DNA from: CAZCCM01 sp964616165
GTDB lineage: Bacteria > Bacillota > Clostridia > TANB77 > CAG-508
DNA: 25,213 nucleotides
Reading direction: 5' to 3'
Assembly (NCBI GenBank): GCA_964616165.1
Contig: CAZTTS010000014.1
Location: 1-25,213 of the forward strand
The notes below the pieces were generated by a model, which did no database searches, was not told the DNA's origin, and saw nothing but the letters and a program-made list of their open reading frames with translations. This document shows positions 1 through 6,927 of the stretch, one piece after another. The first letter of the stretch is position 1; the number at the start of each line of letters is the position of its first letter. The position numbers and the translations under genes were made by a program.

Positions 1-33
1 TGCTATTAATGTTATTCCTTTTTTCAGCTTCAT
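1..33 (-). CDS. Prepilin-like protein, N-terminal 11 codons only (cut by window edge)
   Basis: The minus strand starts an open frame at the ATG at 31-33, reading MKLKKGITLIA before the window ends. A good ribosome binding site (AAGGTGAG) lies just upstream. The KKG-ITLIA segment resembles the type IV prepilin / pseudopilin N-terminus: a short basic leader, a Gly before the prepilin peptidase cleavage point, then a hydrophobic helix. The usual Glu at +5 is replaced by Ala, as in many clostridial proteins of this kind. Only 11 residues are visible, so this could be any protein with a class III signal or simply a short basic-hydrophobic start. It lies downstream of the tmRNA terminator and should need its own promoter, which I could not identify convincingly. 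Confidence 0.5.
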   Translation of the reverse strand, partial: MKLKKGITLIA

Positions 34-220
34 CTCTCACCTTTGTCCTATTTATATAATTGCTAGTATATCTATGTTTTTAATTAAATAAATTATATCT
101 TATAAAAATCAAAAAAACTATATTTATATACTCCTTCTGTCATTTTTTAAAGTAATTGTAATAAAGAGTAAATCAAAAAAATGTATATAAAAAGAAACTC
201 TCAATGATAAAAATAGGACA

Positions 221-254
221 AAAAAATTAACCCAATTTCTTAGGTTAATTTTTT
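221..254 (-). terminator. Intrinsic terminator of the tmRNA gene
   Basis: A perfect 12-bp inverted repeat (221-232 with 243-254, 10-nt loop) reads on the minus strand as AAAAAATTAACC, loop, GGTTAATTTTTT, so the right arm supplies the U-tract. The left arm begins at the last base of the tmRNA CCA end, so the mature 3' end and the terminator stem abut. This fits 3' end trimming back to CCA. Confidence 0.85.
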
Positions 255-607
255 GGTGGAGATGAGGAGAATCGAACTCCTGTCCAATAACCATCCAAAT
301 AAATTTCTACGAATATAGTTCCTTTTTTACCTTTGTATATATTATAAAAGAAACAAAAAAATATATACGTATTTTGTTAAATTTTTAGACTATTTATACA
401 AAATTTTAAATAGCTTAAAGTCTGTCTTGATTCGCACCTCTAAATAGACTCAGACTGTTTCTTTAAAGAGATGTACGCTGGTATTTTAAGCAGCGTAAGC
501 TAATTCTTGATTTTCGTCAATTATTATCTTTTATGTGATTAAAGTGATACATCTTCACTATTCGCTTATTATTCTTCAGAATTTATCGTCAAATCCAAAA
601 CATCCCC
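254..607 (-). ncRNA. ssrA: Transfer-messenger RNA (tmRNA)
   Basis: tmRNA rescues ribosomes stalled on mRNAs lacking a stop codon and tags the nascent protein for proteolysis. The 3' end (254-285) has an encoded CCA, a T-arm (GGAGTTCGATTCTCC) and an acceptor strand CATCTCC. This strand pairs with the 5' end GGGGATG (607-601) in 7 bp with one G-U. The 5' side continues TTTTGGATTTGACG, typical of tmRNA. The tag frame ends DENQELAYAA followed by TAA at 486-488. An in-frame TAA at 531-533 limits the tag to at most 14 residues; I cannot place the resume codon with certainty. The C-terminus AYAA differs from the common ALAA. A TATAAT box at 618-623 lies 10 nt upstream of the mature 5' end, with no good -35 seen, so co-transcription from rpmF is also possible. 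Length about 354 nt is normal. Confidence 0.96.
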
Positions 608-657
608 ATAAAATATTATTATAATACTAATTATAAATAACATTTTAATAAATCATA

Positions 658-867
658 TTAATGTTTATGATCATGCTTTTTTGTTTTGTCTTTTACTTCT
701 AAAACTTCTATCCCTTTATATGTTCCACAATTTGAACACATTCTATGTGGTAGTTTTGGTTCACCACATTTAGGACATTTATTTAAATTCTTAGCTTCTA
801 TATTTCTATTCGCAGCTCTTCTAGATGCAGTTTTACTTCTTGACACTCTTCTTTTTGGTTCTGCCAT
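658..867 (-). CDS. rpmF: 50S ribosomal protein L32
   Basis: L32 is a small zinc-ribbon protein of the large ribosomal subunit. The 69-aa product starts MAEPKRRVSRSKTASRR, matching the family's conserved basic N-terminus (MAVPKRR...). It carries two CxxC pairs, CPKCGE at about residues 31-36 and CSNCG at about 44-48, which form the zinc site of the four-Cys L32 type. The C-terminus is a charged, His-rich tail (KKHDHKH). The start is fixed by an AGGAGG site at 874-879, 6-7 nt before the ATG. The gene is only 50 bp upstream of the tmRNA with no terminator between. The usual clostridial partners (DUF177 protein upstream, plsX downstream) are absent, so this gene is relocated relative to the common arrangement. 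It has its own promoter at 897-925. Confidence 0.96.
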   Translation of the reverse strand: MAEPKRRVSRSKTASRRAANRNIEAKNLNKCPKCGEPKLPHRMCSNCGTYKGIEVLEVKDKTKKHDHKH

Positions 868-896
868 TTAATGCCTCCTACTTATTTCTCTTCTAT

Positions 897-925
897 TTTA
901 TACCATAAAATTGACAAGTTGTAAA
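897..925 (-). promoter_or_regulatory. Probable rpmF promoter (sigma-A type)
   Basis: On the minus strand TTTACA (920-925) and TATAAA (897-902) are separated by exactly 17 nt, each one mismatch from consensus, about 30 nt before the rpmF start. The -35 box lies in one arm of the 917-942 hairpin. Confidence 0.6.
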
Positions 926-942
926 GAAAAGCCTTTACAACT
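917..942 (-). terminator. Hairpin between the giant surface gene and rpmF; possible terminator
   Basis: A perfect 10-bp inverted repeat (917-926 with 933-942, 6-nt loop), flanked by a further partial match (TTGA/TCAA), lies 95 nt past the stop of the giant gene. On the minus strand the run of T after the stem is short (ATTTTA), so termination may be weak; on the plus strand the downstream side is richer in T. It overlaps the rpmF -35 box. Confidence 0.5.
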
Positions 943-1036
943 ATCAATTTATTTTATTTTATGTTTTACTTATTTGTATATTTTGTTTTTATTTCTTATA
1001 TTGTATATTTAATTTTCTATCATTTATATTTATATT

Positions 1037-4000
1037 TTATACAATATATTTTCTTATTAATACTGTTCCTAAACCTACAATTAGTGCCATTGTTAGTGAT
1101 ACTGTAAAGAATGTTTCTGCAGCACCTGTTCTAATTGCTACTAGAACTGAAGCATCATCAATATCATCTTCTCCTGGTTTTCTATTTCCTGGAATTGAAT
1201 CAATATCTGGTAAATCATATTCATTGTGATCTTCTGATATTTCTGCAACATTAGTCTTTACTCCCATATTGTTTCTATGATTAATCCATCTAAGAACAAT
1301 TTCTACTGTTGTATATTCACCTGGTTTTAACAATACATCTGCTAGATCTGTTGTTTCAACTAATCCTTTTTCTATTTGAGTCCACTTATTATTCTTTTGA
1401 TCTTCAGCATGGAATTCTAACCCTTCTGGAATATAGTCTGCTACTTTAGTTGCATATCCTTCTACTAATCCTTCATTAAATACTCTTATCTTATATGTGT
1501 ATTTAATTTGTGTTTTATCCAAATATCTTTCATCTAAGTCTGTTTTAACTATCGGTTCAGGTATCATATCAAATGTATGTCCTGTAGGAATATTTTTTGT
1601 TTTACCATTTTCTGTAAGTTCAACATTTGTAACTATTTTTAATAATGCAAGATCAAAATATGTTACCTTTAAGTCTTCTTCATCAATATCATCTTCTCCT
1701 GGAACATTGTTTCCTGGTGTTGAGTCGATATCATCTACTTCATTTCCATCTTCATCTTCATCATCAGAAATTTCAGCAATATTTCTAAGATTATTAGCTC
1801 CTGGTGTTGCCTTTTCATTTACTTTAAATGCTATTTCAATATCCCTATATGAAACTACTTGAGTATCTTTGTTAAATGCATTTAATATAGTATTTGCTCT
1901 ATCAGGTTCTTCATTATTTCCTTCTCTTTCAATAGCTGCATCTCTAGATAAATATGCTGTTTCAATATATGTTGCATCTTCAATATCTGCTACTTCATTT
2001 CCATCTTCATCTATAAAATACCATTGATATTTTAAATTTATTTCATGATCATCTAGATATGTTAAACCTGCTGGTAAAGTATCTCTAACTCTCTTAGCAT
2101 ATCCTGATATATCACCTTCATTATATACCCTTATAGTATATATGACTGTATCATCAACACCTACCAATGGTGGTTCAGTATTAGCTTTTGTATAAATTAT
2201 CTTATTATTGCTATCTATATTAATTACAGGTCTTCTATCTGCCAAGTCTGTTGGGCTTTGATTTCTTGCTTCTGCTGTTGATATAATTTCAGTTATAAAT
2301 TTTTGTAATGCAAGATCAAACACCATTGTTATTGTTGTTAAATTTTCATAGTCTTCATCATCTTCATATGGACCTTCTTGGTGATCTCTCCAGTTGTTTG
2401 GAGTTGAATCTCTATCTATAACATCATTTCCATGTTCATTCGAATCATCACCTATTTCTGCCCAATTTCTTAAATTACCAATATAGTTATCTTCATTATC
2501 ATGTTCTCTATCTTCTAAAACCACTAATACAATTTCTACATCAACATATGATAATTCATCACCATCAAATGCTGGTATTAATGTGTTTTCATGAATTGTA
2601 GTTCTAAGAATAGGTGAGTCCACTGCTAATAATGTATTTTCTAAACTAGTAACCTCTTCTAAATCATCTTCTCTTAATTTAAAATCTATTTCCGGATAAT
2701 CTGATACAATCGCATCTGTACCACCTTCTAAAAGTTCCCAACCATTATCTATATTTTTTGTATGTTGTGGTAAAAATGCTAATCCTTTTGGTATGTGGTC
2801 TATTATTTCTGTAACATGTCCATCCATCATACCTTCATTATATACTCTAATTGTATATGTAACTAAATCTCCTTTTTGAACAGTAACAGGTGTTTTTGGA
2901 TGACTATATATTGCTGTTGTTCCTGTTTCATTTACTAATGGTGACACATCAATTACAGGTTCTCTATCTACTACATCACCTGAAGTATTTGGATTTCCAT
3001 CATCATTTATACTAGTTATGAATTTTCTTAAAGCTAAATCAAAGAATGTTGTTGTTAAATCTTCATAATCTTCATCGTCTTCATATGGTCCAGTTGGATG
3101 CTCTATCCAATTATCTGGAGTTGAATCTCTATCTCTTATTGGGTTTCCATCTTCATCTGCATGTTCAGAAATTTCTGCCCAATTTCTTAAATTACTTCCT
3201 TCTATTTCGTCTAATACTACTGAAACTACTTCAACATCTACATATGACAATCCTTCTTCTCCTAATGCAGGATTAAATGCAGGTATAATTTGGCTTTCCA
3301 TAATTTCAGTTATTATCTCAACTTCACCTTTAACAATGTGTATATCCATAACGCTTGCAGCGTTTTCAGTTAATGAATATTCGCCTGGATCTCCTTCTAT
3401 TTCTAGGGCAATATCTTCTAAAGGTATATTAGTTAAGAATGGCATTTCTAGCTTTTCTTCATTTGTTAATTGTGCTTTTGAACCAAGCTGTTCCCATTCA
3501 TTTAATAAATTAGTCTTATGATTAATTATATACCCAAGGCCTGTAGGTAAATGATCTTTAATTTGTCTAACATAACCTTCTAAACCACCTTCGTTATATA
3601 CTCTTATTTTATATGTAACAACATCTCCTTGTTCTACAAGTATAGAGTTTTTAGGATGTGTATATGTTGCTGTAGTATTTGTTCCATCAGCTAAATGTGT
3701 AACATCTACAATTGGTTCTCTATCATATACTTCTCCATTTATATCTATAATGAATTTTCTTAAAGCTAAATCAAAAGGTTTTAATATGACTTTTTCAAAA
3801 TCATCATCATCTTCATATCCTCTATAATACCATGTTGGTTGGTCAAGTGTTTGTGAATCATTGTCATATCCTCTATATCCTGGTAAATCCACATTTCTAA
3901 TATCTGAAATATCATTTTGACCATCTTTTGATATAAGGCCTGGCTGAGAATCAATATCTTGATCTCTTTGACGATTAATAAATGCAATATTTGTTAATTC

Positions 4001-5746
4001 TAGGCCTGTTGGTGCTTCTTCGTCAACTAAAATATCTACTGTTATATCATAGGAATCCATTTGGTAATTTCCTTCACCATCTAGTTCTGCAGCATTTATT
4101 TGGTGAGGACTTGAAGGTTCAAACAATAAAACTGTTCTACCATCTCCCAGTTCCTCTAAAACTTCCCAATCTTCATTTATACCAGGTCCAGTTTTTAAAG
4201 ACAAACCTTCTGGTAATATATCCATTATTGAATACAATAGGTCATTTTTTGTAGACTCATTATATACTCTCATTTTATATGTAACTGTATCACCAGGTTT
4301 AACTATTAAAGGTTTCTTGATATGGGCATAATGTGCTGTTGTTTGTGATCCTTTATTAATAGCTTCATTAATTTCTGTAACAACTGGCTCTCTACTATCA
4401 ACTTCAATTCCATTAATATGTGTAATAAATTTTCTTAAAGCTAAGTCTGATAAAATTTCAGGTTTAGTATAACCTGCCAAAATAAATTGAGAACCAACAT
4501 ATGTTTCTATTTTAATAACATTTTGATAATTACTATCATTAGCTTCAAAGATTTCAGCATCAGCAAATCTTCTTGTATAAAAACCTAATTCTAATTTAAT
4601 TCCATCTATTTCAGAAGGGTTATCAAATCTTAAAAAGAAATTATGATTTAATAAATCTGGATTATTTCTATTATCTTCTAAATTACCAACTATAGGTATT
4701 CCATAATTAGTTCCTAAAGCATCTACATCTCCTATGAAAATGCTATAGTTTGTAGATGTAGTTATATCAACATCATCATAATCTAATAGTCTAATATCAA
4801 AAAGAAGTTCTGGATAATCTGTGTTTATTCTAAATGTTCCAAAGTCTATATATTCTTGTCCACCATCTTCAAATTCAACATGTGTTAAGTCTGTAACTAA
4901 ATCCGTATTATTTTGTGGAATTGGTTCAAGTTCGCTTGTACCATATTTTCCTGCTAAATTAATTAACATTGCATTTCTATCACTTCTATATCCTGATTCT
5001 CCAATTGGAGTCTCATCATCACCCGTTTGATTTAAATCTCTTTTAATAATAGGTGAAGCTCCCCAACTTGCATCAGAAGTTGCATTCCATAACGCCCATT
5101 GTTGTGCAACTTTAATATCATCATCAGTTAAATATTGATAAATTTTATCTCTAGAATTGTATCCATCAACTAAAGAATTTACTAGTAATTCTTTATACTC
5201 ATTTTCAAAAAATGTGTTTTGAGGAGCCACTCCATAATTTTCTACTAAATAAAATTTTTGAATTAAAGATTGTAGTTCTGCAACTGTAACATTTTTATTC
5301 AAAACAGCTGATAATTGTGCATCTGTAATTTGCGACAAACTTCCAATACTAGTATATAGTGTTCCATCTGGTTCAGGTGGGAATAATTTAGTAGGATCTA
5401 AACAATAAAACGATGCATGTACATCAGATGTTGCATGCCCTTTTAGATTCCTTATATAAATTTCACCAGATCCTGCTCCTGAAGGCGGTGTTATCCCTGT
5501 AACTGTAGTAATATACCTATAATATCCTGATATATCGTAAATAGAATTACCAGGTGGTACAGTGCCAGTTTTTTCGTTTCCACCTTCATAAGATGTTGTA
5601 CTAATAATTTTTGTATCTCCTGGATCTCCTAAAGGGATAAGATCAAAATTATTAAGAGAACTAGCCATTGATTGTGCATAAGGTAATAACATTACCAACA
5701 TTAATATTGTGGCTGTAAAAATTTTCAAACTTCTTCTTTTCATCAT
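1037..5746 (-). CDS. Giant secreted thioester adhesin with five DUF11-like repeats and C-terminal membrane anchor
   Basis: A secreted, cell-surface protein of about 1,569 aa. Residues 1-28 form a Sec signal (MMKRRS, hydrophobic core, AQS-MAS). Residues about 75-300 resemble a TQXA/thioester domain: the YCLD Cys (C115) and the Gln of the QQWALW motif (Q216) are the expected partners of an internal Cys-Gln thioester, used by Gram-positive adhesins for covalent attachment to host ligands. Five repeats follow, starting near residues 435, 660, 905, 1145 and 1365 with FDLAL-(R/Q/L)-K. They contain DUF11-like segments (TYxIRVYNEG, LPxGL) and end in N-x-A-E-I followed by acidic Asp-Ser-(T/I)-Pro linkers. 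The end is AIRTGAAE, a hydrophobic helix and RKYIV, a sorting-like tail without LPXTG. The start was chosen at the ATG pair 5744-5746/5741-5743, just after GGAAGG (5750-5755); a TTG at 5758 overlaps that site. A strong promoter is present; it appears to be a single-gene unit. Confidence 0.85.
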   Translation of the reverse strand: MMKRRSLKIFTATILMLVMLLPYAQSMASSLNNFDLIPLGDPGDTKIISTTSYEGGNEKTGTVPPGNSIYDISGYYRYITTVTGITPPSGAGSGEIYIRNLKGHATSDVHASFYCLDPTKLFPPEPDGTLYTSIGSLSQITDAQLSAVLNKNVTVAELQSLIQKFYLVENYGVAPQNTFFENEYKELLVNSLVDGYNSRDKIYQYLTDDDIKVAQQWALWNATSDASWGASPIIKRDLNQTGDDETPIGESGYRSDRNAMLINLAGKYGTSELEPIPQNNTDLVTDLTHVEFEDGGQEYIDFGTFRINTDYPELLFDIRLLDYDDVDITTSTNYSIFIGDVDALGTNYGIPIVGNLEDNRNNPDLLNHNFFLRFDNPSEIDGIKLELGFYTRRFADAEIFEANDSNYQNVIKIETYVGSQFILAGYTKPEILSDLALRKFITHINGIEVDSREPVVTEINEAINKGSQTTAHYAHIKKPLIVKPGDTVTYKMRVYNESTKNDLLYSIMDILPEGLSLKTGPGINEDWEVLEELGDGRTVLLFEPSSPHQINAAELDGEGNYQMDSYDITVDILVDEEAPTGLELTNIAFINRQRDQDIDSQPGLISKDGQNDISDIRNVDLPGYRGYDNDSQTLDQPTWYYRGYEDDDDFEKVILKPFDLALRKFIIDINGEVYDREPIVDVTHLADGTNTTATYTHPKNSILVEQGDVVTYKIRVYNEGGLEGYVRQIKDHLPTGLGYIINHKTNLLNEWEQLGSKAQLTNEEKLEMPFLTNIPLEDIALEIEGDPGEYSLTENAASVMDIHIVKGEVEIITEIMESQIIPAFNPALGEEGLSYVDVEVVSVVLDEIEGSNLRNWAEISEHADEDGNPIRDRDSTPDNWIEHPTGPYEDDEDYEDLTTTFFDLALRKFITSINDDGNPNTSGDVVDREPVIDVSPLVNETGTTAIYSHPKTPVTVQKGDLVTYTIRVYNEGMMDGHVTEIIDHIPKGLAFLPQHTKNIDNGWELLEGGTDAIVSDYPEIDFKLREDDLEEVTSLENTLLAVDSPILRTTIHENTLIPAFDGDELSYVDVEIVLVVLEDREHDNEDNYIGNLRNWAEIGDDSNEHGNDVIDRDSTPNNWRDHQEGPYEDDEDYENLTTITMVFDLALQKFITEIISTAEARNQSPTDLADRRPVINIDSNNKIIYTKANTEPPLVGVDDTVIYTIRVYNEGDISGYAKRVRDTLPAGLTYLDDHEINLKYQWYFIDEDGNEVADIEDATYIETAYLSRDAAIEREGNNEEPDRANTILNAFNKDTQVVSYRDIEIAFKVNEKATPGANNLRNIAEISDDEDEDGNEVDDIDSTPGNNVPGEDDIDEEDLKVTYFDLALLKIVTNVELTENGKTKNIPTGHTFDMIPEPIVKTDLDERYLDKTQIKYTYKIRVFNEGLVEGYATKVADYIPEGLEFHAEDQKNNKWTQIEKGLVETTDLADVLLKPGEYTTVEIVLRWINHRNNMGVKTNVAEISEDHNEYDLPDIDSIPGNRKPGEDDIDDASVLVAIRTGAAETFFTVSLTMALIVGLGTVLIRKYIV

Positions 5747-5800
5747 AAAACCTTCCAATAATTGCGTTTAATTATCTCTTTTGCTCATTCATATTCTTCT

Positions 5801-5829
5801 ATTATATCAAGTTTTTGCCTATATATCAA
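5801..5829 (-). promoter_or_regulatory. Consensus promoter of the giant surface protein gene
   Basis: On the minus strand TTGATA (5824-5829), a 17-nt spacer and a perfect TATAAT (5801-5806) predict a transcript start near 5795. This leaves a 5' leader of roughly 50 nt before the GGAAGG site and ATG. Confidence 0.75.
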
Positions 5830-6165
5830 CATTTAGATGAATTTCACAAAATATTCTCACGCATAATTATTTAATATTACTTGTGATTCTATTTTATGAA
5901 AATAAAGCTTAATTTTCAACTTTTTAACATTAAAAATGCTTGTCATTTATATTACAATCTTGCATCATAAAGTAACAATTTTTTAGTTTAATTTGTACTA
6001 TAATTAATTTAATTAAATTAACAAAATTAAATAAAACAAAATCAATTGAAATGAAAAGATATGAAAACATAGTAGAGTAGAGTAGAGTAGAGTAGAGCAA
6101 GGCAAGGCAAAGCAAAACATAACATAACATAACATAACAAAACATAATAAAACATAACAAAATAG
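5830..6165. other. Gene-free AT-rich spacer between the surface gene and the tRNA-Thr unit
   Basis: I see no convincing gene here. The 85-codon frame on the minus strand (5930-6187) is almost entirely an artefact of the pentamer array. The part from 5830 to 6065 is plain AT-rich sequence without clear hairpins. Together with the promoter at 5801-5829, the pentamer array and the terminator at 6166-6197, this accounts for the whole 5747-6269 gap. Confidence 0.6.
6066..6165. repeat. Drifting pentanucleotide tandem array, 20 units in phase
   Basis: On the plus strand the sequence is an uninterrupted series of 5-bp units: AACAT, AGTAG five times, AGCAA, GGCAA twice, AGCAA, AACAT four times, AACAA, AACAT, AATAA, AACAT, AACAA, AATAG. 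The phase is kept over 100 bp while the unit changes stepwise, so neighbouring units are alike and distant ones are not. It lies immediately downstream of the terminator of the tRNA-Thr unit. No function is evident; replication slippage followed by point mutation would explain the pattern. Confidence 0.9.
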
Positions 6166-6197
6166 AAAAAAGATTGTATTTAAACAATCCTCTTTTT
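6166..6197 (-). terminator. Terminator of the murB-to-tRNA-Thr transcription unit
   Basis: On the minus strand an A-rich left arm and GGATTGT, a 6-nt loop, then ACAATCTTTTTT form a stem of about 11-12 bp including G-U pairs, with the right arm as the U-tract. It lies about 75 nt past the tRNA. The plus strand also ends in T-rich sequence, so it may work in both directions. Confidence 0.7.
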
Positions 6198-6269
6198 GTA
6201 TTTAGTGTTTGATGTTTAGTACATATTCCTTAATGCTTAAACTTTATTCTTTATCTTTACAATAAACAT

Positions 6270-6345
6270 TGGAGCTTCTAATGAGAATCGAACTCATGAC
6301 CTCTTCCTTACCACGGAAGTGCTCTACCAACTGAGCTATAGAAGC
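6270..6345 (-). tRNA. tRNA-Thr, anticodon GGT
   Basis: A complete 76-nt tRNA with encoded CCA: acceptor strands GCTTCTA and TAGAAGC (7 bp), D-arm GCTC...GAGC with GTTGGTA loop, anticodon stem CTTCC/GGAAG enclosing GTGGTAA (anticodon GGT, T33 present), 5-nt variable region, and T-arm ATGAG-TTCGATT-CTCAT. The first 10 nt overlap the last codons and stop of the upstream sigma factor gene, so there is no intergenic room for a separate promoter. The tRNA is therefore probably processed from the long operon transcript, or expressed from a promoter inside the sigma gene. Confidence 0.96.
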
Positions 6346-6920
6346 TTTTCTTTGTTAAGTTTATTTCTTATTCTCTGTATTGCATTATCTATAGCTTTTT
6401 CATTTGTATCAAAATTTTCTGCTATTTCTTTATATGAATAGCCTTTTAAATATTCTTCCAATACATCTTGTTCAAATATACTTAAAACACTCTTTGTTTT
6501 TTTCTTTAATTCTTTCAGCCTTTCCTGTTTTATTAGCTTTTCTTCTGTTGTGTCTTCATCACTTTCTAATAAATCTAGGAAAAGAATATTATCTTCATCA
6601 GTAATAGAAATCATTTTATCTAGACTAAGAGAAGTATTTAATGCCATATTCTTCTGTCTTTGAGAAGAAGTTAATATGGTAATTAGTCTTCTTTCTATGC
6701 AAAGACTTGCAAAAGCTGGAAAATTATCATTTTCTTCAGGATTAAATGTTTTTATGCAGTCTAAAAAAGCAATCGATGCTTCTTGTTCTAAATCTTCTCT
6801 CTCCATACCTTTAACATAGTATTTAGAAACTTTAGATTGAATAACCTTCTTATTATCATTCAATAATTTTTCAATTGCTTTTTTATCATTTTCTTTAGCT
6901 TTATTTATAATGTCTTGCAT
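6336..6920 (-). CDS. sigH: SigH-like RNA polymerase sigma factor
   Basis: A 194-aa sigma-70 family protein. Region 2 spans about residues 15-92, with EREDLEQEASIAFLDCIKTFNP and FPAFASLCIERRLITIL followed by RQKNMALNTSLSLDK. This run closely follows Bacillus SigH (REDIVQEG..., FAELCITRQIITAIK..., RQKHIPLNSYVSLDKP). Region 4 with a helix-turn-helix is at about 147-190 (EQDVLEEYLKGYSYKEIAENF...AIDNAIQRIRNKL). Bacillus SigH is about 218 aa, so this is shorter, mostly at the termini. SigH controls the entry to sporulation and competence in Bacillus; here its regulon is unknown, and a general alternative sigma role is equally possible. The RBS GAGG overlaps the TAG stop of the upstream 598-aa gene (7-nt gap), suggesting translational coupling. 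Its own TAG (6336-6338) lies inside tRNA-Thr. Confidence 0.85.
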   Translation of the reverse strand: MQDIINKAKENDKKAIEKLLNDNKKVIQSKVSKYYVKGMEREDLEQEASIAFLDCIKTFNPEENDNFPAFASLCIERRLITILTSSQRQKNMALNTSLSLDKMISITDEDNILFLDLLESDEDTTEEKLIKQERLKELKKKTKSVLSIFEQDVLEEYLKGYSYKEIAENFDTNEKAIDNAIQRIRNKLNKEKLL

Positions 6921-6927
6921 AAAACCT

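Noticed and set aside
34..220. Possible gene or RNA in the region between the tmRNA terminator and the prepilin-like start
   Set aside because: No convincing start, ribosome site, hairpin or promoter pair could be found; only scattered TATA-like boxes in AT-rich sequence.
1497..4254. Several plus-strand frames inside the giant gene (1497-1862, 3046-3276, 3336-3521, 3982-4254)
   Set aside because: They are low-complexity shadows of the repeated minus-strand coding sequence without ribosome binding sites or family resemblance.
5747..5758. Upstream TTG start for the giant surface protein (MEGFMMKRRS)
   Set aside because: The TTG at 5756-5758 abuts the GGAAGG site that would serve the two following ATG codons; starting at ATG 5744-5746 or 5741-5743 gives a normal spacing and signal peptide.
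6066..6165. CRISPR-like array
   Set aside because: The repeat unit is 5 bp with no spacers, far too short for a CRISPR, and no cas genes are present.
5930..6187. 85-codon hydrophobic open frame on the minus strand (MFKYNLFSILLCFIMF...)
   Set aside because: It is generated by the pentamer repeat array read in frame, lies across a terminator, has no good ribosome binding site and no family resemblance.
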